From Roseomonas acroporae (GTDB taxonomy: Bacteria; Pseudomonadota; Alphaproteobacteria; Acetobacterales; Acetobacteraceae): a stretch of 64,000 nucleotides of DNA. A program made the position numbers and the translations under genes. How positions within the stretch are numbered: the first letter of the stretch is position 1; the number at the start of each line of letters is the position of its first letter. A model generated the notes under the pieces. That model saw only the letters and a list, made by a program, of their open reading frames with translations, did no database searches and was not told the DNA's origin. This document shows, one piece after another, positions 28,358 to 38,439 of this stretch. Where the stretch lies: contig NZ_JALPRX010000050.1 in assembly GCF_023223525.1 (NCBI RefSeq), positions 1 through 64,000 of the forward strand, read 5' to 3'.

Positions 28358-29182
28358 ATGAGCTTCGCCCTCTCCAAGCTGCTCTGGATGCTGCTGCAGC
28401 CGAGCAATTTCCTGCTGCTGGTGAGCTGGGCCGGACTCGCCCTGATCTGGCTGCGCCGGGAACGGCCCGGGGGGCGCCTCCGGGGATACCTCTGGGGGCG
28501 GCGGCTGCTGACCCTCGGCCTGGGCGGGCTGGCCTTCGTCATCCTGCTGCCGGTCGGGCCGCTGCTGCTGCTGACCCTGGAATCGCGCTTCCCCATCGTC
28601 GCGGCGCCGCCGGCGCGGGTGGACGGCATCATCGTGCTCGGCGGTGCCGTGGAGACGGAGCTGACGGCCGAATGGGGCCTGCCGAGCCTGAACGCCGCCG
28701 CCGAGCGCATGACGACCTTCGCCACCCTGGCGCGGCGCTACCCGGAGGCGCGGCTGGTCTTCACCGGCGGCAGCGGCCTGCTGCTGCCCGGCGCGGTGTC
28801 GGAGGCGCAGGTGGCGCGCGCCCTGTTCGACGGGCTGGGCATCGCGCCGGGCCGGGTGCTGTACGAGGACCGCTCCCGCAACACCCACGAGAACGCCGCC
28901 TTCTCGCGCGCGCTGGTGCGGCCGGCGCCGGGCGAGACCTGGATCCTGATCACCTCGGCCAGCCACATGCCGCGCTCGGTGGGGATCTTCCGGCGGCAGG
29001 GCTGGGCCGTGCTGCCCTGGCCGGTGGCGTTCAAGTCGGGCCGCCGGCTGGCCACGCTCTGGGATGGCGCCGCGCCCGGACGCCGCCTCGGCGACCTCGA
29101 CTGGGCGGTGCACGAGTGGGTGGGGCTGATCGCGTACCGGCTGCTGGGGCGGACCGACGCGCTGTTCCCGGGGCCGGATTGA
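28358..29182 (+). CDS. YdcF/ElyC-type membrane protein (DUF218)
   Basis: A 274-residue protein with two N-terminal membrane helices (FLLLVSWAGLALIWL and LGLGGLAFVILLPVGPLLLL) and a DUF218 domain: DGIIVLGGAVE, EARLVFTGGSG, EDRSRNTHENAAFS and ILITSASHMPRSVGIF. Homologues such as ElyC act in envelope or lipid-carrier homeostasis. That role is family knowledge, not shown here. It begins 10 bases after the oxidoreductase stop, suggesting co-transcription, but the ribosome site is weak. Confidence 0.88.
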   Translation: MSFALSKLLWMLLQPSNFLLLVSWAGLALIWLRRERPGGRLRGYLWGRRLLTLGLGGLAFVILLPVGPLLLLTLESRFPIVAAPPARVDGIIVLGGAVETELTAEWGLPSLNAAAERMTTFATLARRYPEARLVFTGGSGLLLPGAVSEAQVARALFDGLGIAPGRVLYEDRSRNTHENAAFSRALVRPAPGETWILITSASHMPRSVGIFRRQGWAVLPWPVAFKSGRRLATLWDGAAPGRRLGDLDWAVHEWVGLIAYRLLGRTDALFPGPD

Positions 29183-29283
29183 GACGACGATGCCGGCAGC
29201 CAGGAAGGGCGCCGCCCTCCTGGCGGATGGGGAACGGGGAAGGCGGAGCCTTCCCCGAAAAGGCGCCGGCAGCGGATGCCGGC

Positions 29284-31302
29284 TCAGGCGCTCGCCGAGA
29301 GTGCCCGCGCCTCGTCGGCGCCCAGCGCGGCCAGCGCCGCCGCCGCGATCTGCCGCGCGTTCAGCCCCGCCTGGTCGTACTGCACGCGCGGCGATTCATG
29401 GTCGATGAACCGGTCGGGCAGCACCATCGGCCGCACCTTCAGCCCGTGGTCGAGCAGCCCCTTCCAGGCGAGGTGCTGCAGCACCAGCGAGCCGAAGCCG
29501 CCGACCGAGCCCTCCTCGACCGTGATCAGCACCGCGTGCTCGCGCGCGAGGCGCTCGACCAGCGCCGTGTCGAGCGGCTTGGCGAAGCGGGCATCGGCGA
29601 CCGTGGTGGAGAAGCCGCGCGCGCCCAGCTCGTCGGCCGCCTTCAGCGCCTCGTGCAGCCGCGCGCCGTAGGAGAGGATCGCGACCTTGCTCCCCTCGCG
29701 CAGCACGCGTCCCTTGCCGATCTCCAGCACGGTGCCGCGCCTCGGCACCTCGACGCCGAAGCCCTCGCCGCGCGGGAAGCGGAAGGCGGAGGGGCGGTCG
29801 TCGATCGCGGCGGCCGTCGCCACCATGTGCGCCAGCTCCGCCTCGTCGGCCGAGGCCATCAGCACCATCTCGGGGATGCAGCCGAGATAGGCGATGTCGT
29901 AGGCGCCGGCATGCGTCGCGCCGTCGGCGCCGACCAGCCCGGCGCGGTCCATGGCGAAGCGCACGGGCAGCTTCTGCAGCGCCACGTCGTGCACCACCTG
30001 GTCGTAGGCGCGCTGGAGGAAGGTGGAGTAGATCGCGACGAAGGGCTTCATCCCCTCGGTCGCCATGCCGGCGGCGAAGGTGACGGCGTGCTGCTCGGCG
30101 ATGCCCACGTCGAAGGTGCGGCCGGGGAAGCGCTTGCCGAAGATGTCGAGCCCGGTGCCGGAGGGCATGGCGGCGGTCACCGCCACCACCCGCTCGTCCG
30201 CCTCGGCCTCGGCCACCAGCGCGTTGGCGAAGACCTTGGTGAAGCTCGGCGGTCCCGGCGGCGCCTTGACCTGCTCGCCGGTGACGACGTTGAACTTCAC
30301 CACGCCGTGGTACTTGTCGGCGCTGGCCTCGGCCGGGGCGTAGCCCTTGCCCTTCTGCGTCACGACGTGCAGCAGCACCGGCGTCAGGTCGTCCGCGTCG
30401 CGCAGGTTGCGCAGCACGGGCAGCAGGTGGTCGAGGTCGTGCCCGTCGATCGGACCGACGTAGTAGAAGCCCAGCTCCTCGAACAGCGTGCCGCCGGTCA
30501 GCAGGCCGCGGGCATACTCGTCGGCCCGGCGCGCGGCGCGCTCGATCGGCCCCGGGAAGCGCCTGGCCATGCGCGCCATCAGGTCGCGCAGGTTGAGGAA
30601 GGGGCGAGAGGAGATCAGGCGGGAGAGGTAGTTCGACATGGCGCCGACGGGCGGCGCGATCGACATGTCGTTGTCGTTCAGCACGACGATCAGCCGCGCC
30701 TTGCTGGCGCCGGCGTTGTTCATCGCCTCGTAGGCCATGCCGGCGCTCATCGCGCCGTCGCCGATCACGGCGATGACGTGCTCGGCGTCGCGGCCCGCCT
30801 TCTCGCCCTTCAGCCGCCGCGCCACGGCCATGCCGAGGCCGGCCGAGATGGAGGTGGAGGAGTGGGCGGCGCCGAACGGGTCGTACTCGCTCTCGCTGCG
30901 GCGGGTGAAGCCGGAGAGGCCGCCGCCCTGGCGCAGGGTGCGGATGCGGTCGCGACGCCCGGTCAGGATCTTGTGCGGGTAGGCCTGGTGGCCGACGTCC
31001 CAGATCAGCCGGTCGTGCGGCGTGTCGAACACGGCATGCACCGCGACGGTCAGCTCCACCACGCCGAGCGAGGCGCCGAGATGCCCGCCGGTCTGGCTGA
31101 CCGCGTGGATGGTCTCGGCGCGCAGCTCGTCGGCCACCTGCCGGAGCTGCTCGTTCGAGAGGTTGCGCAGGTCGGACGGGTATCGCACGCGGTCGAGCAG
31201 CGGCGTTGCCGGGCCGGCCTGCGCCTTCCCCGGCTGGGCGTTACCGGACTGGGAAACACCGGACTGGGAGGTGCCAAGCTGGGAATTGCCGCCCTGGGCC
31301 AT
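29284..31302 (-). CDS. dxs: 1-deoxy-D-xylulose-5-phosphate synthase
   Basis: Thiamine-diphosphate enzyme (672 aa) that condenses pyruvate and glyceraldehyde 3-phosphate, the first step of the MEP pathway. The ThDP motif [15 protein letters not shown]...NDNDMSI and the transketolase-like C-terminal half are present. The first about 35 residues are a repeat ([19 protein letters not shown]) before the family start [16 protein letters not shown]. The ATG at 31302 has GGAGGCAC upstream and overlaps the ispA stop (TGATG). The order xseB-ispA-dxs is the usual alphaproteobacterial one. Confidence 0.97.
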   Translation of the reverse strand: MAQGGNSQLGTSQSGVSQSGNAQPGKAQAGPATPLLDRVRYPSDLRNLSNEQLRQVADELRAETIHAVSQTGGHLGASLGVVELTVAVHAVFDTPHDRLIWDVGHQAYPHKILTGRRDRIRTLRQGGGLSGFTRRSESEYDPFGAAHSSTSISAGLGMAVARRLKGEKAGRDAEHVIAVIGDGAMSAGMAYEAMNNAGASKARLIVVLNDNDMSIAPPVGAMSNYLSRLISSRPFLNLRDLMARMARRFPGPIERAARRADEYARGLLTGGTLFEELGFYYVGPIDGHDLDHLLPVLRNLRDADDLTPVLLHVVTQKGKGYAPAEASADKYHGVVKFNVVTGEQVKAPPGPPSFTKVFANALVAEAEADERVVAVTAAMPSGTGLDIFGKRFPGRTFDVGIAEQHAVTFAAGMATEGMKPFVAIYSTFLQRAYDQVVHDVALQKLPVRFAMDRAGLVGADGATHAGAYDIAYLGCIPEMVLMASADEAELAHMVATAAAIDDRPSAFRFPRGEGFGVEVPRRGTVLEIGKGRVLREGSKVAILSYGARLHEALKAADELGARGFSTTVADARFAKPLDTALVERLAREHAVLITVEEGSVGGFGSLVLQHLAWKGLLDHGLKVRPMVLPDRFIDHESPRVQYDQAGLNARQIAAAALAALGADEARALSASA
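31216..31291 (-). repeat. 15-bp in-frame tandem repeats at the dxs N-terminus
   Basis: About five degenerate 15-base copies encode five-residue units ([25 protein letters not shown]). They extend the Dxs N-terminus ahead of the conserved domain. Confidence 0.8.
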
Positions 31303-32228
31303 CAGTGCCTCCGCTCGATCGTGTAGGCGGCAAGCGCGCACAGCAGCCCGGCGCGTTCCCCGAAGCCTTCCAGATGCAATTTCGCCTGTTCCACCAGCGC
31401 CTCGGCCTGGATGCGGGCGCGTTCGAGGCCGAGCAGCCCGACCAGAGTCGCCTTGCCGGCCTCGGCATCCTTGCCGGTCCGCTTGCCGGTTTCCCCCGCC
31501 GTGGCGGTGGCGTCAAGCAGATCGTCCGCGATCTGGAACGCCGCCCCCAGCTCGCGGCCATAGGCGGCCAGGGCGTGGCGCTGGCTGATCGGCGCCTTGC
31601 CGAGGATGGCGCCGGCCTCGGCGGAGAACTCGATCAGCTTGCCGGTCTTGAGCAATTGCAGCCGTCCGACCGAGGCCTCGGTGGCGGCGCCGGGCTCGGC
31701 CGCCTCGGCCAGCATGTCGAGCATCTGCCCGCCCACCATGCCGCGCGGCCCGGCGGCGAGGGAGAGGCAGCGGATCAGCTCGCAGCGCACCGCCGGGTCC
31801 GGGTGGGTGTCCTCGCCGGCCAGCACGGTGAAGGCGTGGGTCAGCAGCGCGTCCCCGGCCAGGATCGCGGTCGCCTCGTCGAAGGCCCGGTGGCAGGTCG
31901 GCTTGCCGCGGCGCAGGTCGTCGTCGTCCATCGCCGGCAGGTCGTCATGGACCAGCGAGTAGGCGTGCACCATCTCGATCGCGGCGGCGACGCGCAGCGC
32001 CGCCGAGCGGGAGACGGTGAACTGCCGCGCCCCCTCCAGCACCAGGAAGCCGCGCATCCGCTTGCCGCCGCCCATGGCGCCGTAGCGCATCGCCTCGTAG
32101 AGCCGCGCCTCGGCTCCCTCGGCCCGTGGCAGCAGCACGTCCAGCGCCTGCTCGATCGCCTCGGCGGCGGCGGACAGCGCGGCGGGCAGCGCCTCCGCCG
32201 GGAGGGCCGTGCCCGTCTTGTCCTGCAT
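31302..32228 (-). CDS. ispA: Farnesyl (polyprenyl) diphosphate synthase IspA
   Basis: A 308-residue trans-isoprenyl diphosphate synthase. The first Asp-rich motif is [14 protein letters not shown]; the second is DDLLD in [19 protein letters not shown] (IPP binding) is near the N-terminus. The spacing in the first motif (DDxxxxD) fits bacterial short-chain farnesyl synthases. GGAGAGGAC precedes the ATG at 32228. It lies 20 bases after xseB and overlaps dxs. The product feeds quinone, carotenoid or hopanoid synthesis. Confidence 0.95.
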   Translation of the reverse strand: MQDKTGTALPAEALPAALSAAAEAIEQALDVLLPRAEGAEARLYEAMRYGAMGGGKRMRGFLVLEGARQFTVSRSAALRVAAAIEMVHAYSLVHDDLPAMDDDDLRRGKPTCHRAFDEATAILAGDALLTHAFTVLAGEDTHPDPAVRCELIRCLSLAAGPRGMVGGQMLDMLAEAAEPGAATEASVGRLQLLKTGKLIEFSAEAGAILGKAPISQRHALAAYGRELGAAFQIADDLLDATATAGETGKRTGKDAEAGKATLVGLLGLERARIQAEALVEQAKLHLEGFGERAGLLCALAAYTIERRH

Positions 32229-32248
32229 CCCAGTCCTCTCCCCGGCCG

Positions 32249-32599
32249 CTAGCCGGCATCCCTGAATTCGCGCAGGCCCGCCGGGGCGCCGTCCGGCCCC
32301 TCGACGATGGCCTGCACCCTGGCCTCGGCCTCGGCCAGCTTGTGCTCGCAGTGCCGCCGCAGCGCGGCACCGCGCTCGTAGGCGTCGATCGCCTCCTCCA
32401 GCCGTCCCTGCCCGCCCTCGAGCCGGCGGACGATCCCTTCGAGCTCGGCCAGGGCGGCCTCGAAGGAGAGGGAGCGGACCTCCTGCGCCGCGTCCGGAGC
32501 GGCCCCGCCGCCCGTCCCTTCCGGAGTCGTTCCCGGCTTCGTTCCCTGGGCCGCGCGGGCATCCGGCATGGCCGGCTCCGTGGTGGTGCTCTGCATCAT
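32249..32599 (-). CDS. xseB: Exodeoxyribonuclease VII small subunit
   Basis: Small helical subunit of exonuclease VII. The core SLSFEAALAELEGIVRRLEG with GQGRLEEAIDAYERG and LRRHCEHKLAEAEARVQAI is diagnostic. The annotated 116 aa include an about 40-residue low-complexity N-terminus that most XseB proteins lack. The start is uncertain: ATG at 32599 or 32596, with no clear ribosome site, or the in-frame ATG about 30 bases later. It heads the xseB-ispA-dxs cluster; the large subunit xseA is not in the window. Confidence 0.9.
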   Translation of the reverse strand: MMQSTTTEPAMPDARAAQGTKPGTTPEGTGGGAAPDAAQEVRSLSFEAALAELEGIVRRLEGGQGRLEEAIDAYERGAALRRHCEHKLAEAEARVQAIVEGPDGAPAGLREFRDAG

Positions 32600-32777
32600 G
32601 GGCTTGTAACACGTCGCGGTGGGCCGGGGCGAGGCCGGCCGTCCCGGCATCGACACGGCCGCGTGCCGCGCCGGGGACGGGCGGGCACCGGCACGGCCGC
32701 GCCGCAAGCCCCCCAGCGGGCGGCCCCGGGGCCGGGACATGGCGCCGCCGCGGCTGGCCGCCATGCCGGCCGCCGGC

Positions 32778-33713
32778 TCAGAAGCGCCAGACGACCACCG
32801 CCGACAGGCGGGCTTCGCGCAGGAAGGGAATGGCGACCGCGGCGCCCGATTCGGCCTGCCCCGGCGCCGTGTCCCCCGACCCGGCGCCCGTGGCGTGCGC
32901 CACCACCGGCGCGCAGGTGCTCCAGGCGCGCCCGACCAGCCCCTCGCCGCGCGGCACGCTGATCGACGGTCCTTCCTCCGCCTCGCTCCCCTCCGCCCCG
33001 CCGTCATCCACCTGCAGCACCAGCGAGGCGCGCGCCTCGTCCGGCAGCCAGATCTCGAAGCGGCGGGCGATCGGCGTCCCCTGCGCCGAGATGAAGGCCA
33101 GCACCCAGGTCAGGCCGGAGCCGTCGTCGGGATAGGGGAAGGCCATGCCCTTGTTGAGCCCGACCTTGACCGCCCCCTCCCAGCGCAGGAAGCCGTGCGC
33201 GCGGCCGAGATCGGCCATCGCCACCGGCAGCCCCGCCTGCCAGGCCAGCCCCGGCAGGCCGAAGCCGCGCATGAAGCGCGTGTTCTGCGACAGCCAGCCG
33301 AAGGCGTCGGCGGTGCCGTAGTAGCCGTCCACCAGGCTCATCTCGGTGTTCTCGCGGGCGTCGTTGCGCCACAGCTCGATGGCGCCGACATGCGCCTCGT
33401 CGTCGCCGCACAGGAACACCACCACCGCCAGCAGGATGTCGCCGGCCAGCACCGGCAGGGCGACGGCGCAGGTGAGCCCCGCCGCCTGCGCCGCCTCGCC
33501 GCGGAGGAAGTAGGAGGTCTGCAGGTCCTTCAGGATGATGGGATGCCGGGCCGCCCAGGCCCTTCCCGGCAGGCCCTCGCCGTAGGCGAAGCTGATGCGC
33601 TCGCTCGCCGCGCGGAACCCGCCGAGCGGTCCGTACAGCCCGTCGCCCAGCACCAGCCTGGTGCGGTCGGGACTCGGCAGCCAGATCTCGATCACGCGGA
33701 TGAACGTCTGCAT
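32778..33713 (-). CDS. GAF-like domain protein with three repeated modules
   Basis: A 311-residue soluble protein built of about three GAF-like modules. Each has the motif G-x-G-L-x-G-x-A-W: GEGLPGRAW near residue 49, GFGLPGLAW in the middle and GEGLVGRAW near the C-terminus. Each is followed by hydrophobic strands such as AVALPVLAGDILLAVVVFL. GAF domains bind small ligands or chromophores. No output domain (kinase, GGDEF, HTH) is attached, so it may be a stand-alone sensor. The start at 33713 (MQTFIRVIEIW) is chosen over an ATG four codons upstream. Neighbours on both sides are on the same strand but 180-210 bases apart. Confidence 0.7.
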   Translation of the reverse strand: MQTFIRVIEIWLPSPDRTRLVLGDGLYGPLGGFRAASERISFAYGEGLPGRAWAARHPIILKDLQTSYFLRGEAAQAAGLTCAVALPVLAGDILLAVVVFLCGDDEAHVGAIELWRNDARENTEMSLVDGYYGTADAFGWLSQNTRFMRGFGLPGLAWQAGLPVAMADLGRAHGFLRWEGAVKVGLNKGMAFPYPDDGSGLTWVLAFISAQGTPIARRFEIWLPDEARASLVLQVDDGGAEGSEAEEGPSISVPRGEGLVGRAWSTCAPVVAHATGAGSGDTAPGQAESGAAVAIPFLREARLSAVVVWRF

Positions 33714-33925
33714 TCGCCCCGGCACCCCAGCTTCGTGCGATCCCGGAAGGTTCGCCGCCGGGGAGCGGCAGCGTCAAGCGGCGGGAAAGGCCCGCGGATG
33801 CCGCGGCCTCGCCGCCGTGCCGGCAGGCAGGCCGGTCGCCGCCGGCCGCCGGGAGCGGATGGCGGCGCCCCGGCGGGTGCTGCCGCCCCGCCCGCGGCCG
33901 CCCCGCCCGGGGAGATCCGGCCGGC

Positions 33926-34858
33926 TCAGCTCAGCATCAGCGCCCGCACATGCGCCGCCGTGCTGCTGGCCAGGGCGTTGAGGTCGTAGCCGCCCTCCAG
34001 CGTCGAGACCAGCCGCCCCCGCGCGTGGCGGTCGGCGATGCGGCAAAGCGCCTCGGTCAGCCAGGCGAAGTCGTCCTCGCGCACGCGGAGCTGGGCCAGC
34101 GGGTCCCGGGCATGCGCGTCGAAGCCCGCCGAGACCACCAGCAGCTCCGGCGCGAACGCCTCCAGCGCCGGCAGCAGCCGGTCGGCCCAGGCGGCGCGGA
34201 ACTCGACGCCGGTGGCGCCGGGGGGCAGCGTCGCGTTGACGATGTTGCCCACCCCCGTCTCGTCCTCCAGCCCGGTGCCGGGATAGCAGGGGTACTGGTG
34301 CGAGGAGGCGTAGAACAGCGTCGGGTCGCGCTCGAAGATCGCCTGGGTGCCGTTGCCGTGATGGACGTCGAAATCCACCACCGCCACCCGGCCCAGCCCG
34401 TGCGCCGCCCGGGCGTGGCGCGCCGCGACGGCGGCGTTGGCGAACAGGCAGAAGCCCATGGCCTGCGCCGGCTCGGCATGGTGGCCGGGCGGGCGGACGG
34501 CGCAGAAGGCGCGCGGCGCCTCCCCCGCCATCACCGCGTCCACGGCCGCCACCCCGGCGCCGGCCGCGCGCAGCGCCGCCTCCACCGAGCCCGCCGACAT
34601 CACCGTGTCGCCGTCGAGGTGGCGCAACGTCTCGCCCGGCGCCGGCCCCGCCGCCAGGATCGCCGCCACGTAGGGCGCGGGGTGGACGCGTTCGAGCTGC
34701 GCCGTGGTGGCGCGCGGCGCCTCCCGCCGGTCGAGGTGCATGAACTCCTCGGTCTCCAGCGCGCGCAGCACGGCGCGCAGGCGGTCCGGGCATTCCGGGT
34801 GATCGACCCCCGTCCGGTGGTCGAGGCAGGCCTGGTGGGTGAAGAGCAGCGTGTTCAC
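33926..34858 (-). CDS. Histone deacetylase family protein (acetylpolyamine/acetoin-type deacetylase)
   Basis: A 310-residue zinc hydrolase of the class II HDAC-like family. Catalytic His pair in RPPGHHAEP, zinc ligands in VVDFDVHHGNGTQ (Asp and His) and SAGFDAHARDPL (Asp), and the C-terminal LEGGYDLNALA are all present. Bacterial members deacetylate polyamines or unidentified amides. The start is a GTG at 34858 that overlaps the upstream TusA-like stop by 4 bases (GTGA), indicating coupling. Confidence 0.93.
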   Translation of the reverse strand: MNTLLFTHQACLDHRTGVDHPECPDRLRAVLRALETEEFMHLDRREAPRATTAQLERVHPAPYVAAILAAGPAPGETLRHLDGDTVMSAGSVEAALRAAGAGVAAVDAVMAGEAPRAFCAVRPPGHHAEPAQAMGFCLFANAAVAARHARAAHGLGRVAVVDFDVHHGNGTQAIFERDPTLFYASSHQYPCYPGTGLEDETGVGNIVNATLPPGATGVEFRAAWADRLLPALEAFAPELLVVSAGFDAHARDPLAQLRVREDDFAWLTEALCRIADRHARGRLVSTLEGGYDLNALASSTAAHVRALMLS

Positions 34859-35133
34859 GTCCCGGCCCCGCCGCCCGCCGCCCCGCCCGCCGCGCCGGAA
34901 GCCGTCTCGTCGCGCCGGCGGATCACGAAGCGGTACACCCCCTCGCTCTCGCCGAAGGAGACCAGCGCATGGCCCGTCTCGCGGCAGAAGGCGCGGAAAT
35001 CCTTGGCGCTGGCCGGGTCGGTGGCGAGCACGGTGAGGCGGGAGCCGGGCGGCAGGTGGCGCAACGCCTTGTTGGCCTTCAGCACGGGCAGGGGACAGGT
35101 CAGGCCCTGCAGGTCGAGCAGAGTCTCGGACAT
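34855..35133 (-). CDS. TusA-like sulfurtransferase
   Basis: A 92-residue protein with the TusA signature LDLQGLTCPLPVLKANKALR, including the active-site Cys in CPLP, followed by GSRLTVLATDPASAKDFRAF. The C-terminal 20 residues are Gly/Ala-rich. Family members carry sulfur for tRNA thiolation or other pathways. GGAGGCG lies 3 bases before the ATG at 35133. It overlaps the deacetylase gene. Confidence 0.92.
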   Translation of the reverse strand: MSETLLDLQGLTCPLPVLKANKALRHLPPGSRLTVLATDPASAKDFRAFCRETGHALVSFGESEGVYRFVIRRRDETASGAAGGAAGGGAGT

Positions 35134-35260
35134 CGGCGCCTCCAGGGGGCTCCTCCCGGGAGCCCTTCCGACCACGGATTGCATCATTCCGCGCCGGGGA
35201 GGGCAATATGAGGCGACGCAGCCCTTGCGGCAGGGCCGCCGCCCCCACCATCCTCCCGCC

Positions 35261-36151
35261 ATGACCCTCCGACTCGGCATCGACCTCGGCGGCACCAAGA
35301 CCGAGATCGTGGCGCTCGACCCCGCCGGCGGCGTCCGGCTGCGCCGGCGCGAACCCACCCCGCACGAGTACGACGCCGTGGTGCGCCTGATCGGCGACAT
35401 GGCGGAGGCCACCGAGCGCGACCTGGAGGAGAAGGGCTCGCTCGGCATCGGCATCCCGGGCAGCCTGAGCCCGGTCACCGGCCTCGTGCGCAACGGCAAC
35501 TCCACCTTCCTCAACGGCAGGCCCCTGCAGCAGGACCTGGAGGCGCGCCTCGGCCGGCCCGTGAGGATCAGCAACGACGCCAACTGCCTCGCCATGAGCG
35601 AGGCGGCGGACGGCGCCGGCCGCGGCTACGGCGTGGTCTTCGCCGTGATCTTCGGCACCGGCGTCGGCGGCGGCCTCGTGGTGAACGGGAAGATCGTCGA
35701 GGGGCTGAACAAGGTGGCCGCCGAGTGGGGCCACAACCCGCTGCCCTGGATGACCCCCGAGGAGTTCCCCGGCCGACGCTGCTGGTGCGGGCGCCTCGGC
35801 TGCAACGAGGTGTTCCTCTCCGGCCCCGCCCTGGCGCGCGACGCCGACGGCGAGGGCATGCGCGACGCCAGCGCCCTGCCCGAGCGCGCCGCGCACGGCG
35901 ACCAGGTGGCGGTGGCGGCGCTGGAGCGGCACGCGGACCGCGCCGCGCGCGCCTTCGCCTCCGTCATCAACCTGCTGGACCCGGACGTGATCGTGCTGGG
36001 CGGCGGCGTCTCCAACATGACCCACCTCTACAAGCGCGTACCGGAGCTGTGGGGGAAGTACGTGTTCAGCGACACGGTGCGCACGCCTCTGGTGCAGGCG
36101 GCGCATGGCGACAGCTCCGGGGTGTTCGGGGCGGCGCGGCTCTGGGATTGA
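35261..36151 (+). CDS. ROK family sugar kinase (fructokinase/N-acetylglucosamine kinase-like)
   Basis: A 296-residue cytosolic kinase. N-terminal phosphate loop GIDLGGTKTEI, catalytic-region motif SNDANCLAMSEA, FGTGVGGGLVVNGK, and the ROK zinc signature CWCGRLGCNEVFLSGPAL are in order. The last is typical of bacterial ROK fructokinases and NagK. The sugar cannot be decided from sequence. It is divergent from tusA with a 127-base gap, followed by a repeat-filled region. The start at 35261 has no clear ribosome site. Confidence 0.9.
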   Translation: MTLRLGIDLGGTKTEIVALDPAGGVRLRRREPTPHEYDAVVRLIGDMAEATERDLEEKGSLGIGIPGSLSPVTGLVRNGNSTFLNGRPLQQDLEARLGRPVRISNDANCLAMSEAADGAGRGYGVVFAVIFGTGVGGGLVVNGKIVEGLNKVAAEWGHNPLPWMTPEEFPGRRCWCGRLGCNEVFLSGPALARDADGEGMRDASALPERAAHGDQVAVAALERHADRAARAFASVINLLDPDVIVLGGGVSNMTHLYKRVPELWGKYVFSDTVRTPLVQAAHGDSSGVFGAARLWD

Positions 36152-36214
36152 GGCGGGGCGGCCGGGACGGTTCCCGCCGCGCCGCGGGCTTTCGGGGGCG
36201 CGGGGCGGGGCTGC

Positions 36215-36455
36215 CCCGTGGCCCGGAAAATGCGGGAAAACAATGGCTGGAGCGGCCCCGGCCCGAGGCGGTCGGGTCGGGAACGGCTCAGCCTTCCGGT
36301 TCTTCGCATTTTCCGGGTCGCCGGGTGGGTACGCCCGGCTCGAAAATGCTCTGGAGCGGAACGCAGACCGGCTGGGACTGCGTGCCGCCCCACCCCATTG
36401 TTTTCCGAGCGGATTCACGCCTCCGGGCGTAGCCGCCCTCCAGCGATCCGCTCTA
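36215..36455. repeat. Mosaic palindromic repeats between ROK kinase and feoB
   Basis: This 301-base convergent gap is almost entirely repeat modules. There is a half module ending GGAAAATGCGGG (about 36227), a GGAGCGGCCCCGG hairpin, a full GCATTTTCC...GAAAATGCTCT module (about 36305-36353), and an AGCGGAT...ATCCGCT module (about 36408-36452) nearly identical to 13264-13308. The CTCTAG edge contains the TAG stop of feoB. No gene. Confidence 0.8.
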
Positions 36456-38405
36456 GCCGGCGCCCAGCGCCACCGCCGTGCGGTAGGTGACGAAGGCGGC
36501 GAGGTAGGCCAGCGCCAGCATGTAGCCGAAGGTCACCCACATCCAGGTGTAGCCACCCGTCTCGCGCCGGATCACGCCGAGCGTCGCCACGCATTGCGGC
36601 GCGAAGACGTACCAGGCGAGGAAGGCCAGCGCCGTGGCGAGGCTCCACTTGCCGGCCAGGGTCTGGCCGAGCTCGCTGGTCTCCTCCTCGGCGTTCGCCA
36701 CCGCGTAGACCGTGCCGAGCGAGGCGACCGCCACCTCGCGCGCCGCCATGCCGGGGATCAGCGCCACGCCGATCTGCCAGTTGAAGCCGATCGGCGCGAT
36801 CAGCGGCTCCACCGCGTGGCCGATGGTGGCGGCCAGGCTGTACTCGATGGCGGGCTCGGTCGCGTCCTCGGGCGCGGGCGGCACCGAGGAGAGGAACCAG
36901 ATCAGCACCATCATCGAGAGGATGGTGGTGCCGGCGCGGCGCAGGAACGCCTTGGCCCGCTGCCACAGGCCGAGCAGCACGGAGCGCGCCGAGGGCAGCT
37001 TGTAGTCCGGCAGCTCCAGCATGAAGGGCTCGGCCGGGCGGCCGCGCCAGAGCAGGCGCCTGGCCAGGAAGGAGACGGTCAGCGCCGAGAGGATGCCCAC
37101 CGCGTAGAGCCCGAACATCACGAGGCCCTGCAGCCCGACCCAGCCGCCCCAGACCGTCCGGTCCGGGATGAAGGCCGCGATGATCAGCGTGTAGACCGGG
37201 ATGCGCGCCGAGCAGGTCATCAGCGGGGCGACCAGGATGGTGGTCAGCCGGTCGTGCCGGCTGTCGATCACCCGCGTCGACATGATGCCCGGTATGGCGC
37301 AGGCGAAGGAGGAGAGCAGCGGGATGAAGGCGCGCCCGTGCAGCCCCGCGCCGCCCATGATGCGGTCCATCAGGAAGGCGGCCCGCGCCATGTAGCCGAA
37401 ATCCTCCAGCAGCAGGATGAACAGGAACAGGATCAGGATCTGCGGCAGGAAGACGAGCACCGAGCCCACGCCCGAGATCAGCCCGTCGCGCAGGAAGGAG
37501 CGCAGCAGCCCGGCCGCGCCGGAATCCGGCAGCAGGTCGCCGACCAGGTCCCCCAGCGACCTGAAGGCGCCGTCGATCAGCTCCATCGGCGCCTCGGCCC
37601 AGCTGAACACCGCCTGGAACATCAGGAACAGCAGGGCGAGCAGGATCAGCAGCCCGGCCACGGGGTGCAGCAGCACCGCGTCGATGCGGCTGGTCACGGT
37701 GTCCGGCCGCGCCGGCGGCGTCACCGCGGCGCGCAGGATGCGGTCCGCCTCGCGCTGCACGGCGCGGATGCCGGCGGCGTCGGGAGGCGTCCAGCCTTCG
37801 GCCCCGCCGGGGGAGGCCGAGGCGGATACCCGGGTGTCCGGCGACGGGGCGGCCGAGGCCGCCGGCAGCGCGCGGTCGAGCGCCTCCAGCAGCGCCCGCG
37901 TGCCGCCGCGGCGCACCGCCACGGTGGCGACCACCGGCATGCCGAGCTCGGCGGAGAGCCGGTCGAGGTCGATCGCGAAGCCGCGGTGACGGGCGATGTC
38001 GAACATGTTGAGCGCGAGCAGCATCGGCTGCCCGAGCCGCTTCAGCTCCAGCACCAGCCGCAGGCCGAGGCGCAGATTGGTGGCGTCGGCGACGCAGAGC
38101 AGCAGGTCCGGCGCCGGCTCGCCGCGCTGGCGGCCGAGCACCACGTCGCGCGTCACCACCTCGTCGGGCGAGCGGGCGCGCAGCGAGTAGGTGCCGGGCA
38201 GGTCGAGCAGGCGGATCGCGGTGCCGGCAGCGGTGTGGGCCGCCCCCTCCTTCCGCTCCACCGTGACACCCGGATAGTTCGCCACGTGCTGGCGGCTGCC
38301 GGTCAGCGCGTTGAACAGCGCCGTCTTGCCGCAATTCGGGTTGCCGACCAGCGCCACGCGCGGCGCGCGCAGGGTCGCTGCGAGATGGGGGGCGATCTCG
38401 TTCAA
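36453..38405 (-). CDS. feoB: Ferrous iron transport protein B
   Basis: A 650-residue inner-membrane Fe(II) transporter with a cytosolic G domain. G1 is GNPNCGKT, G3 DLPGTYSL, and G4 appears as NMFD. The membrane part shows Gate motifs CAIPGIM and CSARIPVY. The start is inferred as TTG at 38405: it has a GGGAGAA ribosome site 5 bases upstream, lies just before the G domain, and no ATG or GTG is available. An Ala/Pro/Ser-rich insert follows the G domain. The gene is 34 bases after feoA and ends with TAG inside a repeat. Confidence 0.95.
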   Translation of the reverse strand: MNEIAPHLAATLRAPRVALVGNPNCGKTALFNALTGSRQHVANYPGVTVERKEGAAHTAAGTAIRLLDLPGTYSLRARSPDEVVTRDVVLGRQRGEPAPDLLLCVADATNLRLGLRLVLELKRLGQPMLLALNMFDIARHRGFAIDLDRLSAELGMPVVATVAVRRGGTRALLEALDRALPAASAAPSPDTRVSASASPGGAEGWTPPDAAGIRAVQREADRILRAAVTPPARPDTVTSRIDAVLLHPVAGLLILLALLFLMFQAVFSWAEAPMELIDGAFRSLGDLVGDLLPDSGAAGLLRSFLRDGLISGVGSVLVFLPQILILFLFILLLEDFGYMARAAFLMDRIMGGAGLHGRAFIPLLSSFACAIPGIMSTRVIDSRHDRLTTILVAPLMTCSARIPVYTLIIAAFIPDRTVWGGWVGLQGLVMFGLYAVGILSALTVSFLARRLLWRGRPAEPFMLELPDYKLPSARSVLLGLWQRAKAFLRRAGTTILSMMVLIWFLSSVPPAPEDATEPAIEYSLAATIGHAVEPLIAPIGFNWQIGVALIPGMAAREVAVASLGTVYAVANAEEETSELGQTLAGKWSLATALAFLAWYVFAPQCVATLGVIRRETGGYTWMWVTFGYMLALAYLAAFVTYRTAVALGAG

Positions 38406-38439
38406 CGGCGTTCTCCCGTGCCGCCGCGCGCCGTGGCGC

